Source: Lunularia cruciata
Lineage: Eukaryota > Streptophyta > Marchantiopsida > Lunulariales > Lunulariaceae
Length of the DNA stretch: 64,000 nucleotides
Assembly (NCBI GenBank): GCA_948567375.1
Contig: OX419759.1
Location: 42,447,493-42,511,492 of the forward strand
Direction of reading: 5' to 3'
The translations under genes and the position numbers were made by a program. Positions 25,001-35,101 of this stretch are shown in pieces; position 1 is the stretch's first letter; every line of letters starts with the position of its first letter. The notes beneath the pieces are model-generated. The model was not told the origin of the DNA. It saw only the letters and a list, made by a program, of their open reading frames with translations, and did no database searches.

Positions 25001-25156
25001 ATCTGCTTTTGTAATGGTATTAGAGCTAGATGTGCATGACCAAGCTGGCCTTTACCAAAGAAATTTCATGGTGGATGATAAGGAGGAGGTTCCTTTATCA
25101 CAATTGCAGAAGAAGACTCCTTTCCCAACATTGACATATGAAGATGGGATAGTTCA
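22001..25156 (+). mobile_element. Two decayed copies of one unknown retroelement ORF
   Basis: The phrase LRGNIFSW followed by EHW and VLG is encoded at about 22050-22115 and again at about 24100-24160. A second shared block, around GRSMNWAAMF (22490) and the KLGEDVL region (about 24410-24430), follows each at a similar distance. So two diverged copies of the same coding segment stand in tandem. The longest open pieces are 22532-22852 (106 codons) and 24798-25244 (148 codons, acidic). No enzyme motif is visible; the family is not recognised. The second copy runs into the LTR at 25157. Confidence 0.5.
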
Positions 25157-25857
25157 ATCACACCTATTGATGCATGTATTCTCTATAGGGATATTAACTT
25201 TGGTATTGCAAGTAGTGGACAAATATTATCTATATGGAATTTAGCTAGGCTTCCACATTAGTCATGATTAGCTAGAGTTATTCCTAGTTATGGTAAAGGT
25301 GACCCTATTCTAGAGGAAGGGAAAAGAGTGAGCACCATTATTTTGTCTTTTAGTGTATTGATTCGGTATTATTCCTAGTTATTTGACATTGAAGAAAGAG
25401 TTGAGAGCTCTTGAGCACACAAGCCTTGTTGGTGCAAGATTTTTCTATAGTCCAAGGATAGCCAATGTAAATGAACCCTTGATTTAGTTGGTAGGTGAAG
25501 ATTAGGCCATCTACCCATTGAATTATTCCTATCGGCTTGGATATTCTTCTAGACTTTTTGATTTTATTTGGCTTTTAGCCTAGTAACTTGAATTAATTTG
25601 GTAATAAGTAATTTTGGTGTATGAATTTTTCACAAATATATAAAATAGGGGTGAGAAGGTACTCATCTTCTTTTTATTTGCAATTATCTCTCTCTCATTG
25701 ACTTCTCTAGTGAATAATATCTTGAGTCTTGGAGGTGCCTTAGAGTTTTATCCTTGGAGGAATGTAATGGAGTTGGGGTTTCTTGTCTTCTAAATCCATG
25801 GTGCATTACCTTAATAACTATTAGAGGTTTATCCAAAGTGAGAGATAGGCCAGCTGA
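25157..25857 (+). repeat. Old LTR, Ty3-like family (subtype B)
   Basis: It aligns along its length with the LTRs of the 32.8-kb element, including the segments around gtccaaggata, the TATA-like atataaaa, and tctctctctcattga. Divergence is much higher than for the other copies. The closest relative in the window is the minus-strand LTR at 63676-64000. The terminal bases are eroded (…cagctga instead of …ctcaca), so the start is approximate. Confidence 0.75.
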
Positions 25858-25861
25858 CTTT

Positions 25862-25877
25862 TGGTTTTGTTTCCAGG
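25862..25877 (+). other. Primer-binding site, probable tRNA-Glu
   Basis: The 16 bases tggttttgtttccagg lie four bases after the LTR. They match 12 of 16 positions of the complement of the plant tRNA-Glu 3' end as I remember it (TGGTTCCGTTGCCGGG); three of the four differences are C-to-T or G-to-A. The related copy at 63655-63670 matches 13 of 16. Confidence 0.5.
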
Positions 25878-26780
25878 ACCTCTCTAGAAAGCAAGAGAAT
25901 TCTATATTAGGCAGAAGGTAGCTATGAGAGCTCACTTGGAAAAAACATTAGGGGAAGAGAGGATTAAACTTATGTTAGAGAAATTGGACCCATTTTTATA
26001 ATGATTTTTTTGGAGTGATATTGTAGATACTATGCACATGAGAGGATTTGGAGAGATTGTGTGAGGTAGATTGGAGATTTTGGAGATTATGGTGATTTTG
26101 TGCAAAAGCTCAAGTTTGAGATCTAGACTTGAAAATTCCATAGAGGGTAGCTTAGATTATCTTTCAAGTGAGACACTTGAAATGATTCACTTGAAATGAT
26201 TGTAAGGGATTGTTACACCACTAAGTTAGAATTTTTGGAAGGTGGTATAGTTTACCATACCAACCTTCCAAAATTCTAATTGTGCACTCTATGGAATTTT
26301 ACATAGAGTTTGCTATTTTTTCAATTTTTATTGGATTGTTTTGAAACCTTCCAAGAAATTTTAATGCATAATATCTTACCTTTTGGCTTAGGAATTAGGG
26401 AGAGATAATTCTTTCACTGGAAGTTATGAGATTTTAAAGTGAGTGGGGTGGTTTTTGGACCAAATCTGAAATATGTGTGCTGAATAAAGAGAAGCATAAG
26501 CCAAAGAGCTTAGTCAAAAGAGCTAACATTTTACAAGGGAAGACAACCTAGTGTGGTGAGCAAGTGTGAAAAGTTTCAAAGGTCTGAAAGTATAATGTGG
26601 TAGAATTGGTTAGCATTGGGAGGAGGGGTTATTGAAGGCGATTTGAGTTCTCATGAATGAAGAGTATATGTGTGACCTGAAGCATATTTTAGTGTTTTTA
26701 TTCCTCTTGGAGCATGGAGTGCAATAATGAGTGGAGATTAAGGTAATGGAAGGCTTCTCAAGGGGTTTGAAGTAAGAGAC

Positions 26781-27185
26781 ATGGTTGATTTGAAGAAAAG
26801 CGAGTTTAGGGTAGAATTTGAAGAGAGCATTGAGAGGATTCAAGGAGCTTCCCTGTTTGGAAGAAAGAGGGATTCTAAGTGCATTTTATGTGGAGAGAAG
26901 GCACACAAGGCAAGTTCATGTTTGTTGAATCTTGAGGGCAAAATATTGAGAGAAAGGAAAGGCTCACTTGACTTGGGATTCCATGTAAGACCTTCTTCAC
27001 CAAGATTGGGAGGGAGGAGATTTAGGACCAAAGAGTTGTGTGATGTTTGTAGAAGGGAAATACTTCCAACAAGCCATGAGTGTAAACGAGTAGTAACATT
27101 GTTGGAGAGCTTGAAAAAGGATCTTGGAGAGAGTCATAGTGTCACTATAGAGAAACTACCACCCTCAAAAAATTCTCAAGATTAG
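26781..27185 (+). CDS. Pre-gag ORF with two Cys/His zinc-binding motifs
   Basis: An open frame of 134 codons lies between the LTR and gag of the old Ty3-like element. It has a CX2CX4HX4C zinc knuckle at residues 34-47 (C34, C37, H42, C47) and a second conserved CX2CX8HXC motif at 87-101 (C87, C90, H99, C101). The stretch between is basic and Ser/Pro-rich. The same ORF, with both motifs but split by a frameshift, lies at 33609-34036 in the younger element, where it starts about 19 residues earlier. That suggests this copy has lost its original start. Zinc knuckles bind nucleic acid, so a packaging or chaperone role is inferred. Extra ORFs before gag are known in some plant Ty3 lineages such as Ogre; homology to those is untested. 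Confidence 0.6.
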   Translation: MVDLKKSEFRVEFEESIERIQGASLFGRKRDSKCILCGEKAHKASSCLLNLEGKILRERKGSLDLGFHVRPSSPRLGGRRFRTKELCDVCRREILPTSHECKRVVTLLESLKKDLGESHSVTIEKLPPSKNSQD

Positions 27186-27411
27186 TGATGGATATAATCT
27201 TTCAATTGATTGATAAAATATCCATAAGTGTTTGCTTAGTTTACACCTTTGGAATTGATCGCGCTATAGAAATCAAGGAACAAATTGAACCCTTTGTACT
27301 ACCTCAAGTGGATTACTCTCAAATAGTGCGATATATATTCTATTAGTTATAGGATGAGAGAAAAAATAGATAAAGAAAATAGAGAGAGGAAAAAGGTAGT
27401 AGGAGTCTAAG

Positions 27412-28010
27412 ATGAGAAAACTTCTAGTTTTTTTCGGCAGGAATGGAGAGAATATAAAGCTTTTGAGAGATTTCAAGAGGGCTTGCAAAGGAGACAATGA
27501 AAGGAGGAAAAATGAATGGGTCTCACTACTACATGATTTCTTTGGGATACAACTCTTACATGGTATGAGTCAGAATACCAAAAGAGAGAGAGGAGAGATG
27601 GGCAAGAGGAATCTTAGAAGAGTTTGACTAGGCATTCATTGAGAAAATTCTTCTAGATGAGAGTGCTGAGGGATTGATGAGTGAGGTTACCTTCCTCAAA
27701 CAAGGAGATGGAGAGAGAGTGTGAGCCTACACAAAAAGAATAAAGAAGTCAGAGTCTAGGTTCCGCATAGGATTGAGGAAGAGTGGGGATTATATGAAGA
27801 TTACCATGATTGGGATAGGAGCCATGCTCACCAAGATTTTTGTGAGAGGGTTGAAACCACAAATGTGAATCAAGGCGACATAAGATAAACCTTCTTTGAA
27901 GCTAGAAACTATCAAGATTGTAGTTTGTATAGAGGACACTTTGGAAGGAGATGAGAGTGATTTGCTGGCAAAAGATATTGTGCATCCTCCACAAGTCTAC
28001 AATTATTGTA
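27412..28010 (+). pseudogene. Ty3-like gag (capsid) remnant
   Basis: It starts MRKLLVFFGRNGENIKLL, matching the gag start of the 34316 copy. The first frame runs 71 codons, then the homology continues in other frames with LMSEVTFLKQGDGERV near 27690 and ESDLLAKDIVHPPQ near 27955. The arrangement is that of the retrotransposon gag capsid domain. There are frameshifts and several stops. Confidence 0.7.
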
Positions 28011-28229
28011 AGTTTTCTAATCCCTTGGTGGAAAGCGTGGTACCATAAGTAGTAGTTGCTCTTGTCCTTGCATCTTTACCAAAAGATTCTTTTCAAACTA
28101 TCATGGAGCAACTTGCAATTCTCAAGATCAATGGAATGCAACTGTGGGAGAAGAGAGAGGTAGACCAAAATATTGGGAGAGGAAATAAGGGTAACTATAT
28201 CCATATAGAGGAGGCCAACCAACTAGCAA

Positions 28230-29012
28230 TTTTAATGGTAAAAATTATTTTGATTGTGGAGGTAGAGGTCACATCAAAGGAAATGCCCACTCCATGAATC
28301 ATGAAAGGAGTTATGAGGAGGCAAATAGAAAGAAGGAGTGAGGTGGTGAAGCCCAACTACCTCCTATGAAAAATAGAGGAAAAGGGATAGCTTTCATAAA
28401 TATGGTAGAGAGCAATTATGAGAAGGGAGAATGCTCAAACTCCAAAGGCCTTAATTATGGAGCTTTTGGCACAAGAAAAGAAAAAAGCACATTTTGCAAA
28501 TGATGTATTATCTTCTCAAGACTTCACTTCCTAGCAAGGATAATCTAATGCCCACATTGAATACTCGCACTACTAGTTTAATACCATCAACAAAGACTCC
28601 AAGGAAGATGTTGGAGATTGGATGATTTCTTGATCTCAAAGCAACAATGAGGCTGTAATGTGTTGAGGATGTTGGTAGTCACAAGGCCAACATCATGATG
28701 GGTCAATTGATTGCTTAGAGTTCCACATTGAGGAAAGAACTTAGGAATGGTTTGATTTCTACAAGGAGCAAGAGAAAAAAGAAAGCAAAGGCTCTGGTAC
28801 CAATGGGAGTGATGGATGCAAAACCAACAACATGGGAAGCTTATGAATATACCTCCAAAATTGATGTGAAGATGAACAGTCACAATATCAAGGATGCACT
28901 TATTGATGGAGGATCTATAATGAATGCCATATCAAAGAAGTTGATGAAGAATTTATGTATGATACCCTCTAGACCTTCAACATTTGTAGTGAACATGGCA
29001 AATAAGAGGTGA
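28230..29012 (+). pseudogene. Gag zinc knuckle and aspartic protease remnant
   Basis: At about 28250-28290 the knuckle reads DCGGRGHIKGNAH, so two of the expected cysteines are lost. The protease block at 28890-29000 reads ALIDGGSIMNAISKKLMKN (active-site DGG in place of the usual DSG/DTG), as in the younger element. Homology to the 35.1-kb ORF stops at 29012, just before the position where reverse transcriptase would follow. RT, RNase H and integrase are absent here. Confidence 0.75.
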
Positions 29013-29568
29013 TGTGGAGCCAAGCATGGAAGTTCAATCCACCCCCATACCAGTGGTTGAGCCAGAGATACAAAATGAACTTACTTTAGAAGAGGGAAGG
29101 ACTCTGGTGGTGAGGAGGAAGATATCTTGATATCTCATATGCGGAAGAATCCTCTTCTAACTCTAGGATTGGAAGTGGAGACATTGTAGATTTTGACTGT
29201 CTTGAAGTCTTAACCACCTGAAGACCAATGGGCGGAGGCTCAACCCCAAGAACCATTGATCAAGGATACTCAAGCAATGCCATCTCAATTGGGTAAAGGA
29301 AAATCAATTGTTGATGGAAGCCTCTCAAGTGCAAAAAAGGTGAAGAGTCCAAGGAAGAGAGTGTCCCTAGATTTTGGCAACTTGTTTGTTAAACCTCCTA
29401 CTACTACGACCAAAACTTTGGTGGCTACCAAAGCAATGGTGGTCAAACAAGTAGATGAATCGGAGGAGGTAGCATTAGGCTCCCAAGCAATGCTAGAAGT
29501 GGAGAGCACCTTGGCGGTCTTAGCAAATAACTCAAGGACACCCACACAAAAAGGAAGAAGCATAGGCA
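29013..29568 (+). other. Unrecognised coding-like fragment between protease remnant and LTR
   Basis: A frame open at 29256-29573 (105 codons) is rich in Lys, Ser and Thr, with GKGKSIVDG and PRKRVSLDFG. It does not resemble pol. It may be the 5' part of the accessory-protein element into which the following LTR inserted, or replacement sequence inside a non-autonomous element. Confidence 0.35.
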
Positions 29569-32107
29569 TGTAATACTCATTTTTGTATGTATGTGTTATG
29601 GTGATATTTAGTTTGGTATGATAAGTGCTTGAGAGATATTTTAAAGATAAATGATGGTTCTACATAGTCACAATTAGCTAAAGTTAGCCATAGCTAAGAT
29701 AGATGGGACCTTAATTTAAAGGAAGTGGAAAAGATGAGCATCACTATTTTGGATTTTAGTGTGTTGACTTTATATTATTCCTAGGTGTTTGGCTTTGATG
29801 AAAGAGTTAAGAACTCATGGACTCACAAGCCTTTTTGTTTTGAATTCTTCTATAGTCCAAGGATGGCCCATGTGAAGGACTCCTTGACTTAGTGGTTGGG
29901 TCAAGATGAGACCACATGCTTAGGAGAATATTGTGATGCTCGGAAAATATCACTTTTGCGGTAATCAGGTAAGTAAAGTTTGTTCTTGTAGAGATACGAT
30001 TCAGAAATTTCCAAATATGAAATCAAATATCACAAATGTGGTTCTTCTTAATTTCTTCTTTAGTCTCTTAGGTAGAAACCACACCCAAAAGAGAGTAACA
30101 AGCACTGACTCGTAGTAGTGTCATACAAAAATGTCACACTTAATCACAACTCCATTAAATCTTTCCAAACAATCTTGATTGTGATAATTCAATCTCTCCC
30201 AAAAATGGCACTTCACTACAAAACAACTTTACCTTATAATTGTGTTCCACCCCTCTACTAAAGGCACAACTTCCTCTATCAAAATTGCTTCATATCAACA
30301 CTACACTACACTCATAAATACAAAATATTATCAACACTAAAATTCCTCTCAAATCTATCAAGGCATTGCTCCAATTGCACTTCACTTAGGATCAAATATA
30401 AAAAATGAAGATTAAGGTTGTGGAATCTAATATCCAACAAAGACACTGACTTGCACTTTAGAATTCTCCAAACACTCACAAACATACATATAGTGTTGAT
30501 ACTCAGAATCAAGCTCAAGCAACAAGCACTAAAATAAACAAAAGCTTTATCTATCTTTAGAAATTATGAATACTAAATAATATATCACTACAAACGCCTC
30601 CTTTAAATAGTAGAGCAATCAACAATTATCTAACTAATATATTGTTTCTTATAACAACTCTACCAACTTGCAGATCCGAGTTGACAATGCACCTTTTCAT
30701 ATCTACCCCTTGAAACATCAAAACTATTACTACTTTGATCCGATGTCTACTTCAACTTTGGCTTCCAAACCCAAAGTAACTTCACATAGTACTCTATCCT
30801 TGGGTTTACCAACTACCATTTTGTCTACCAATTCTAACACTTCTTCTTCATGATCTGCAATTCTTGTCACGGGTAACCTTTTTAACTCTTTATCTTTCAA
30901 CCCACTCTTCTCTAAAGTGTTAAGTGTCAAATTTGAAGACACTTGCAGTCCTACTTCTCTTACTTCAAGTCTAACTACTATCAATTCCTTTGCTAATTCT
31001 ACTATATCCTCATCAAGAATTTTAATTGAAAGCATAGGTACTCTATCTATGCCTTCAATTTGTAACCCATTTTCCACTAATTGCTCATGTTATTGACCCG
31101 AAGATACTTATTGTGTGATCTTTTAATTTGGGTTCATTCACTACTATTATTTCTCTTCTAATTCTATCATATCTTCAATCAGAATTGAAATTGAAGTCAT
31201 GGATATCCTAAATATTTTCTTTGTCTATGTTAACTTCCTATGATGTCTTTGGCAAGACCCTCAAAGTCACCTTCACTGCACTCCAAGGTCCAACTCCCTT
31301 AGATCTGGTCCTGAGGCAAAGAAGCTTCTAACCTGAAGTTGTAGAGACCCAAAGAACATAGACCCAAAGTACTATGAACCCAAAGACACTAACCCAAAGA
31401 CACTCAACTACTTTATATATCTACTCATGAAACTTTAAATGCTTATAACTTCTAATATGGACCTTCAAACTTTGTGATTTTGGTGGCAATGGAAAGCCTT
31501 GAACTAGATGCTTCCAACAAAATATAGCACGCATGATTTGGGTTTTTCATCATTGAGATATGACCCCCACAGTAATCCTGACCTACAACTTCTATTCCTC
31601 TTTGGGGTCTACCCTCCTTCAATCCAATCTCAGTCCTTCTTCCTCTAACATGAAGTGGACTTCCTCAAGTTTGACCCAAAGACTAAATTATTCTTCTTTT
31701 ATCTCCATACGGGTTCAATTCCGCCTTGACTATACATTTTTTCTTCAAAACACATCAAAACCAAAAAATATGGGTACCACAAATATTCCCATGAGCATAG
31801 ATATTTCTTTAGCTTTTTGACTTTATTTGACTTTTAGACTAGTAACTTGAGTTAATCCAATAATTAGTAATTTTGGTACGTACTTATTTCACAAGTATGT
31901 AAACTAGGGGTGAAGAGATACTCATCATCCTTTCATTTGCAATTATTTCCCTCTCATTGAGTTCTCTAATGAGGAATGTCTTGAATCTTGGAGTGTTAGC
32001 CTTGGAGGAGTATGATGGAAGTGGGTTTCTTGGCCTTCTTTGTCTATGGTGCACTACCATAATAGCCATCAAAGGTACAACCTGAGTGAGAGACAAACGG
32101 GCTCACA
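29569..32107 (+). repeat. LTR of the 32.8-kb family, split by a 1.85-kb insertion
   Basis: 29569-29931 matches the first half of the 32764 LTR (tgtaatac… start), and 31787-32107 matches the second half, ending …ggctcaca. Roughly 10% divergence from the young LTRs by eye. It is either a solo LTR or the 3' LTR of the 25.2-kb element. No clear target duplication was found around it. Confidence 0.8.
29932..31781 (-). mobile_element. 1850-bp LTR-type insertion with AATAT target duplication
   Basis: It starts tgtgatgctc and ends gggtaccaca, giving TG...CA termini, and is flanked by AATAT at 29927-29931 and 31782-31786. It interrupts an LTR whose halves resume exactly. Parts recur at 46.97-47.7 kb and 50.93-50.997 kb. 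Reading the minus strand, it begins TGTGGTACCC and carries a 115-codon acidic frame at 30730-31077. It could be a long solo LTR or a short non-autonomous element. No internal LTR pair was recognised. Confidence 0.7.
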
Positions 32108-32763
32108 GGTCCCACAAGGAAAGGAAACTCATTTCAAAATGAATTCAAAAGGATAAAGAGAACCCATGCTCAACTATCCACCATTGTTGACATAGGTCAT
32201 TCATGTATTGGGACCAATGTTAAAGGCCATGGAAGAATTGCTTCTTGCTTACAAGGGAGATAGATCCTATGGTGATGGACTATAGGAGTCTGATATCTAA
32301 ACTATCATATTCAGAAAGCCATTTGGGAATGGTTGAGAGCAAGAAGGAGCAAGCTAAGATGCATGCTAGTATCACATGGTTGGAGGCTCACATCATTTTA
32401 GTTCAATGACATTGCCAATATCAAGTGTGATGTTGTAGCCAAAGAGACACTCAAGAGCTCATGTAGCTCAGGGTGTGCCTCATGATATGCAAAGGGAGGA
32501 ATCATCAATGTGACCAAGTTTTGGAAAGCCAAGATAGAATCAAGGCCAAAGAGAAGGATAACCTGAGGTCCACAAGTTGAAGATGGCACTTGCAGCTAAG
32601 GAAGTGGAGCAGCAAAGCAAGAGGGAGGAGTATAATTCCTTTTCAAAGGACTACAAGGTCTAGAAGAGAGATAGTGATGCCCAACTAGGGAAATATAAAG
32701 AAAAGTGGTGAAGTACAAATGCTGAGGTCACATTGCTAAAGATAGGTATGTCCTAGCAGGAGC
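32108..32763 (+). pseudogene. Coiled-coil accessory protein remnant, 5' part
   Basis: Broken frames encode charged, heptad-like stretches, for example KMALAAKEVEQQSKREEYN near 32580-32640 and SDAQLGKYKEKW near 32670-32710. The reading continues after the 7.1-kb insertion at 39880. No enzyme motif. Confidence 0.45.
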
Positions 32764-33445
32764 TGTAACACCCATTTGTGCATGTGTGTGGTATTGTGAT
32801 ATTTAGCTTGGTATTACAAGTACTTAAGAGATATTATTTATATAGAGATAAAGGATGGTTCTATATTAGTCATGGTTAGCTAGAGTTAGTCATAGCTAAG
32901 ATAGAGGGGACCTTAATTTAGAGGAAGTAGAAAAGATGAGCACCGCTATTTTGGATTTTAGTGTGTTGACTTGGTATTATTCCTAGGTGTTTGGCTTTGA
33001 GAAAAGAGTTGAGAACTCTTGGGCCCGCAAGCCTTTTTGTTTTGGATTCTTCTTTAGTCCAAGGATAACCCATGTGAAGGAGTCCTTGACTTAGTGGTTG
33101 GGTCAAGATAAGACCACATGCTTAGGGGAATATGCCCATGTGAATGGATATTCCTTTCTACTTTTTGACTTTACTTGACTTTTAGTTTAGTAACTTGAGT
33201 TACTACGATAATTAGTAACTTTGGTACGTAATTATTTCACAAGTATATAAACAAGGGGTGAGGAGGTTCTCACCATCCTTTCATTTGCAACTATCTCTCT
33301 CTCATTGAGTTCTCTAGTGAGCAATGTCTTGAGTCTTGGAAAGTTAGCCTTGGAGGAGTATGATGGAGTTCGGGTTCCTTGCCTTCTTAGTCCATGGTGC
33401 GCTACCATAATAGCCATCAGAGGTTCATCTTGAGTGAGAGATAGG
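32764..33445 (+). repeat. 5' LTR of the 7.1-kb Ty3-like element
   Basis: It differs from the 3' LTR at about 7 of 680 bases plus one 2-base indel. The last ~10 bases (ccagctcaca in the 3' LTR) and the start of the primer site are missing, apparently by a small deletion at about 33445. What follows (gtttattgtgac) may be the remainder of the primer-binding site. Confidence 0.9.
33244..33251 (+). promoter_or_regulatory. LTR TATA box (TATATAAA)
   Basis: It sits about two-thirds into the 5' LTR and is repeated at 39670-39677 in the 3' LTR. Position and sequence fit the U3 promoter of a plant LTR element. Confidence 0.6.
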
Positions 33446-33452
33446 GTTTATT

Positions 33453-33504
33453 GTGACATACTAATTGGGAGATTGACTGTGACATACTCATTGGGAGATT
33501 TGAG
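33453..33504. repeat. Two tandem 26-bp units after the 5' LTR
   Basis: Both units begin gtgacatact and continue attgggagatt with few differences. They lie where leader sequence is expected. Confidence 0.75.
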
Positions 33505-33608
33505 TGACATTGTGAGGAAGGGTCGATTCTGCAGAGTAGAGATCTCATGCATGAGGAGTTTGAGATCAACAAAAAGTATGTTTGAGTGTTTAGATTCATC
33601 TTGGGAAC

Positions 33609-34036
33609 ATGGAGGGTCATCAAGAGTGGAAATTGAGATTATGCAAGGTTTCCCAAGGGTTTGAGGTGATTTTAGGGGTGGATTTGAGGAAAAGAGAGTT
33701 TACAATAGAATTTGAAGAGAGTGTTGAAGGGATTCAAAAACCTACACCACTTGGAGGAAAGAGTGAGTCTAAGTGCTTTCTATGTGGAGAGAAGAACATA
33801 AGGCAAGTTCATGTCCATTGCCCTTTGAGAGCAAGAGATTGAGGGAAAGAAGAGGCTTACTTGACTTGGGTTTGCATGTTGGACCTTCTTCACCAAGATT
33901 AGGAGGGAGAAGATCTAAGACCAAGGAGTTGTGTGAGGTTTGTGGAGTGGAAGGACTTCCAAAAGAACATGAATGTAGTGGAGTAAAAGCACTTTTGGAC
34001 ACTTTGGTGAGGGATCTTGGAGAGAGCCTTAGTTAA
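33609..34036 (+). pseudogene. Pre-gag zinc-motif ORF, frameshifted
   Basis: It is the counterpart of the ORF at 26781-27185. It starts MEGHQEWKLRLCKV at 33609 and reaches the first half of the zinc knuckle (KCFLCGEK) in one frame. A one-base loss near 33795 moves the rest (KASSCPLPF, then the second motif C-EV-C-X8-H-E-C) into the frame of 33773-34036. Both metal-binding patterns are thus still visible although the ORF is broken. The full length would be about 140-145 residues. The stop lies about 280 bases before gag. Confidence 0.65.
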
Positions 34037-34315
34037 GTTACAGAAATACTACCACCTTCATCAGCTAGTTCTCAAGATTAGTGATGGAGATAATCTTTCA
34101 ACTTATGGATAAATTATCCATGAGAGTTAGATTAATATGCACTCTAGGATTTGATGTTGCTATAGAAATCTTGGAGCAACCTGAACCTTTTGTGTTCCCT
34201 AGAGTGGATTATTCTCAAATGGTGTTAGTCATATATATACTTTATTAGTAATAGAGCGAGAGAAAAGAAAAGAGAAAAAAAAATTTGAGAGAAAGAAAGA
34301 TAGTGAGAGGTTAAG

Positions 34316-35050
34316 ATGGAGAAACTTCCGGTTTTCTTTGGCAAGGATGGAGAAGATGTGGAGGTCTTTGTGAGAGACTTCAGAGAGCTTACATAGGAAA
34401 CAATGAGAGGAGGAAGAATGAGTGGGCCTCATTATTACCAGATTTCTTTGAGGATGCAGCACTTACATGGTATGAGTCAGAATACCAAAAGAGAGAGAGG
34501 AGAGATGAGAAAGAGGAGTCTTGTGAGACTTTGACTTCAGCACTCATTGAGAACTTTTTTCCTGATGAGAGTTATGAGAGATTGATGAGTGAGGTTACAT
34601 TTCTCAAGCAAGGAGATGGAGAGAAAGTGAGAGTCTATGTGGAAAGAGTGGAAAAGTTAGAGTCCAGATTTTGCATAGTGTTGAGAAAGGGTGGGGATGA
34701 TGTGGAGACTACAATGATTGGCATAGGGGCCATGCTCACCAAGAATTTTGTATGAGGGTTGAGACCACAAATTAGAAGCAAGGTGAGATATGAGAAACCT
34801 TCTTCCAAGGTGGAAGCTATCAAGATCGCAATTCGTATGGAGGAGAGTTTGGAAGGGGATGAGAGTGATTTGGTGGTGAAGGAGGTTGTGCATCCTCCTC
34901 AAGGCTACAAGTATGGTGGAACTTCTGATACTTTGGTGACAAAGGTTGCACCATAAGTAGTAGTTGCTCCAGTTCTTGCACTTCCACCAAAGGATCCACT
35001 TCAAACCATCACCAAACAACTTGCGGATCTCAAGATCAATGTGGTGCAAC
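34316..35050 (+). pseudogene. Ty3-like gag (capsid), broken
   Basis: It starts MEKLPVFFGKDGEDVEVF. A stop follows at about 34396 in that frame. Homology resumes in a second frame as ALIENFFPDESYERLMSEVT (from about 34537), which ends at a TGA at 34753-34755 where the sequence otherwise continues with GLRPQIRSKVRYEKP. The pattern of aromatic and acidic residues matches the plant retrotransposon gag capsid domain, which assembles the virus-like particle. The damage leaves no continuous capsid. Confidence 0.8.
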
Positions 35051-35101
35051 TATAGGAGAAGGGAGAGGTGGATCAGAATGTAGGGAGAGGGCCTAAGGAT
35101 T

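Noticed and set aside
29565-32112. Target-site duplication around the split LTR
   Set aside because: ggca before and ggtc after do not match well enough to claim a solo insertion.
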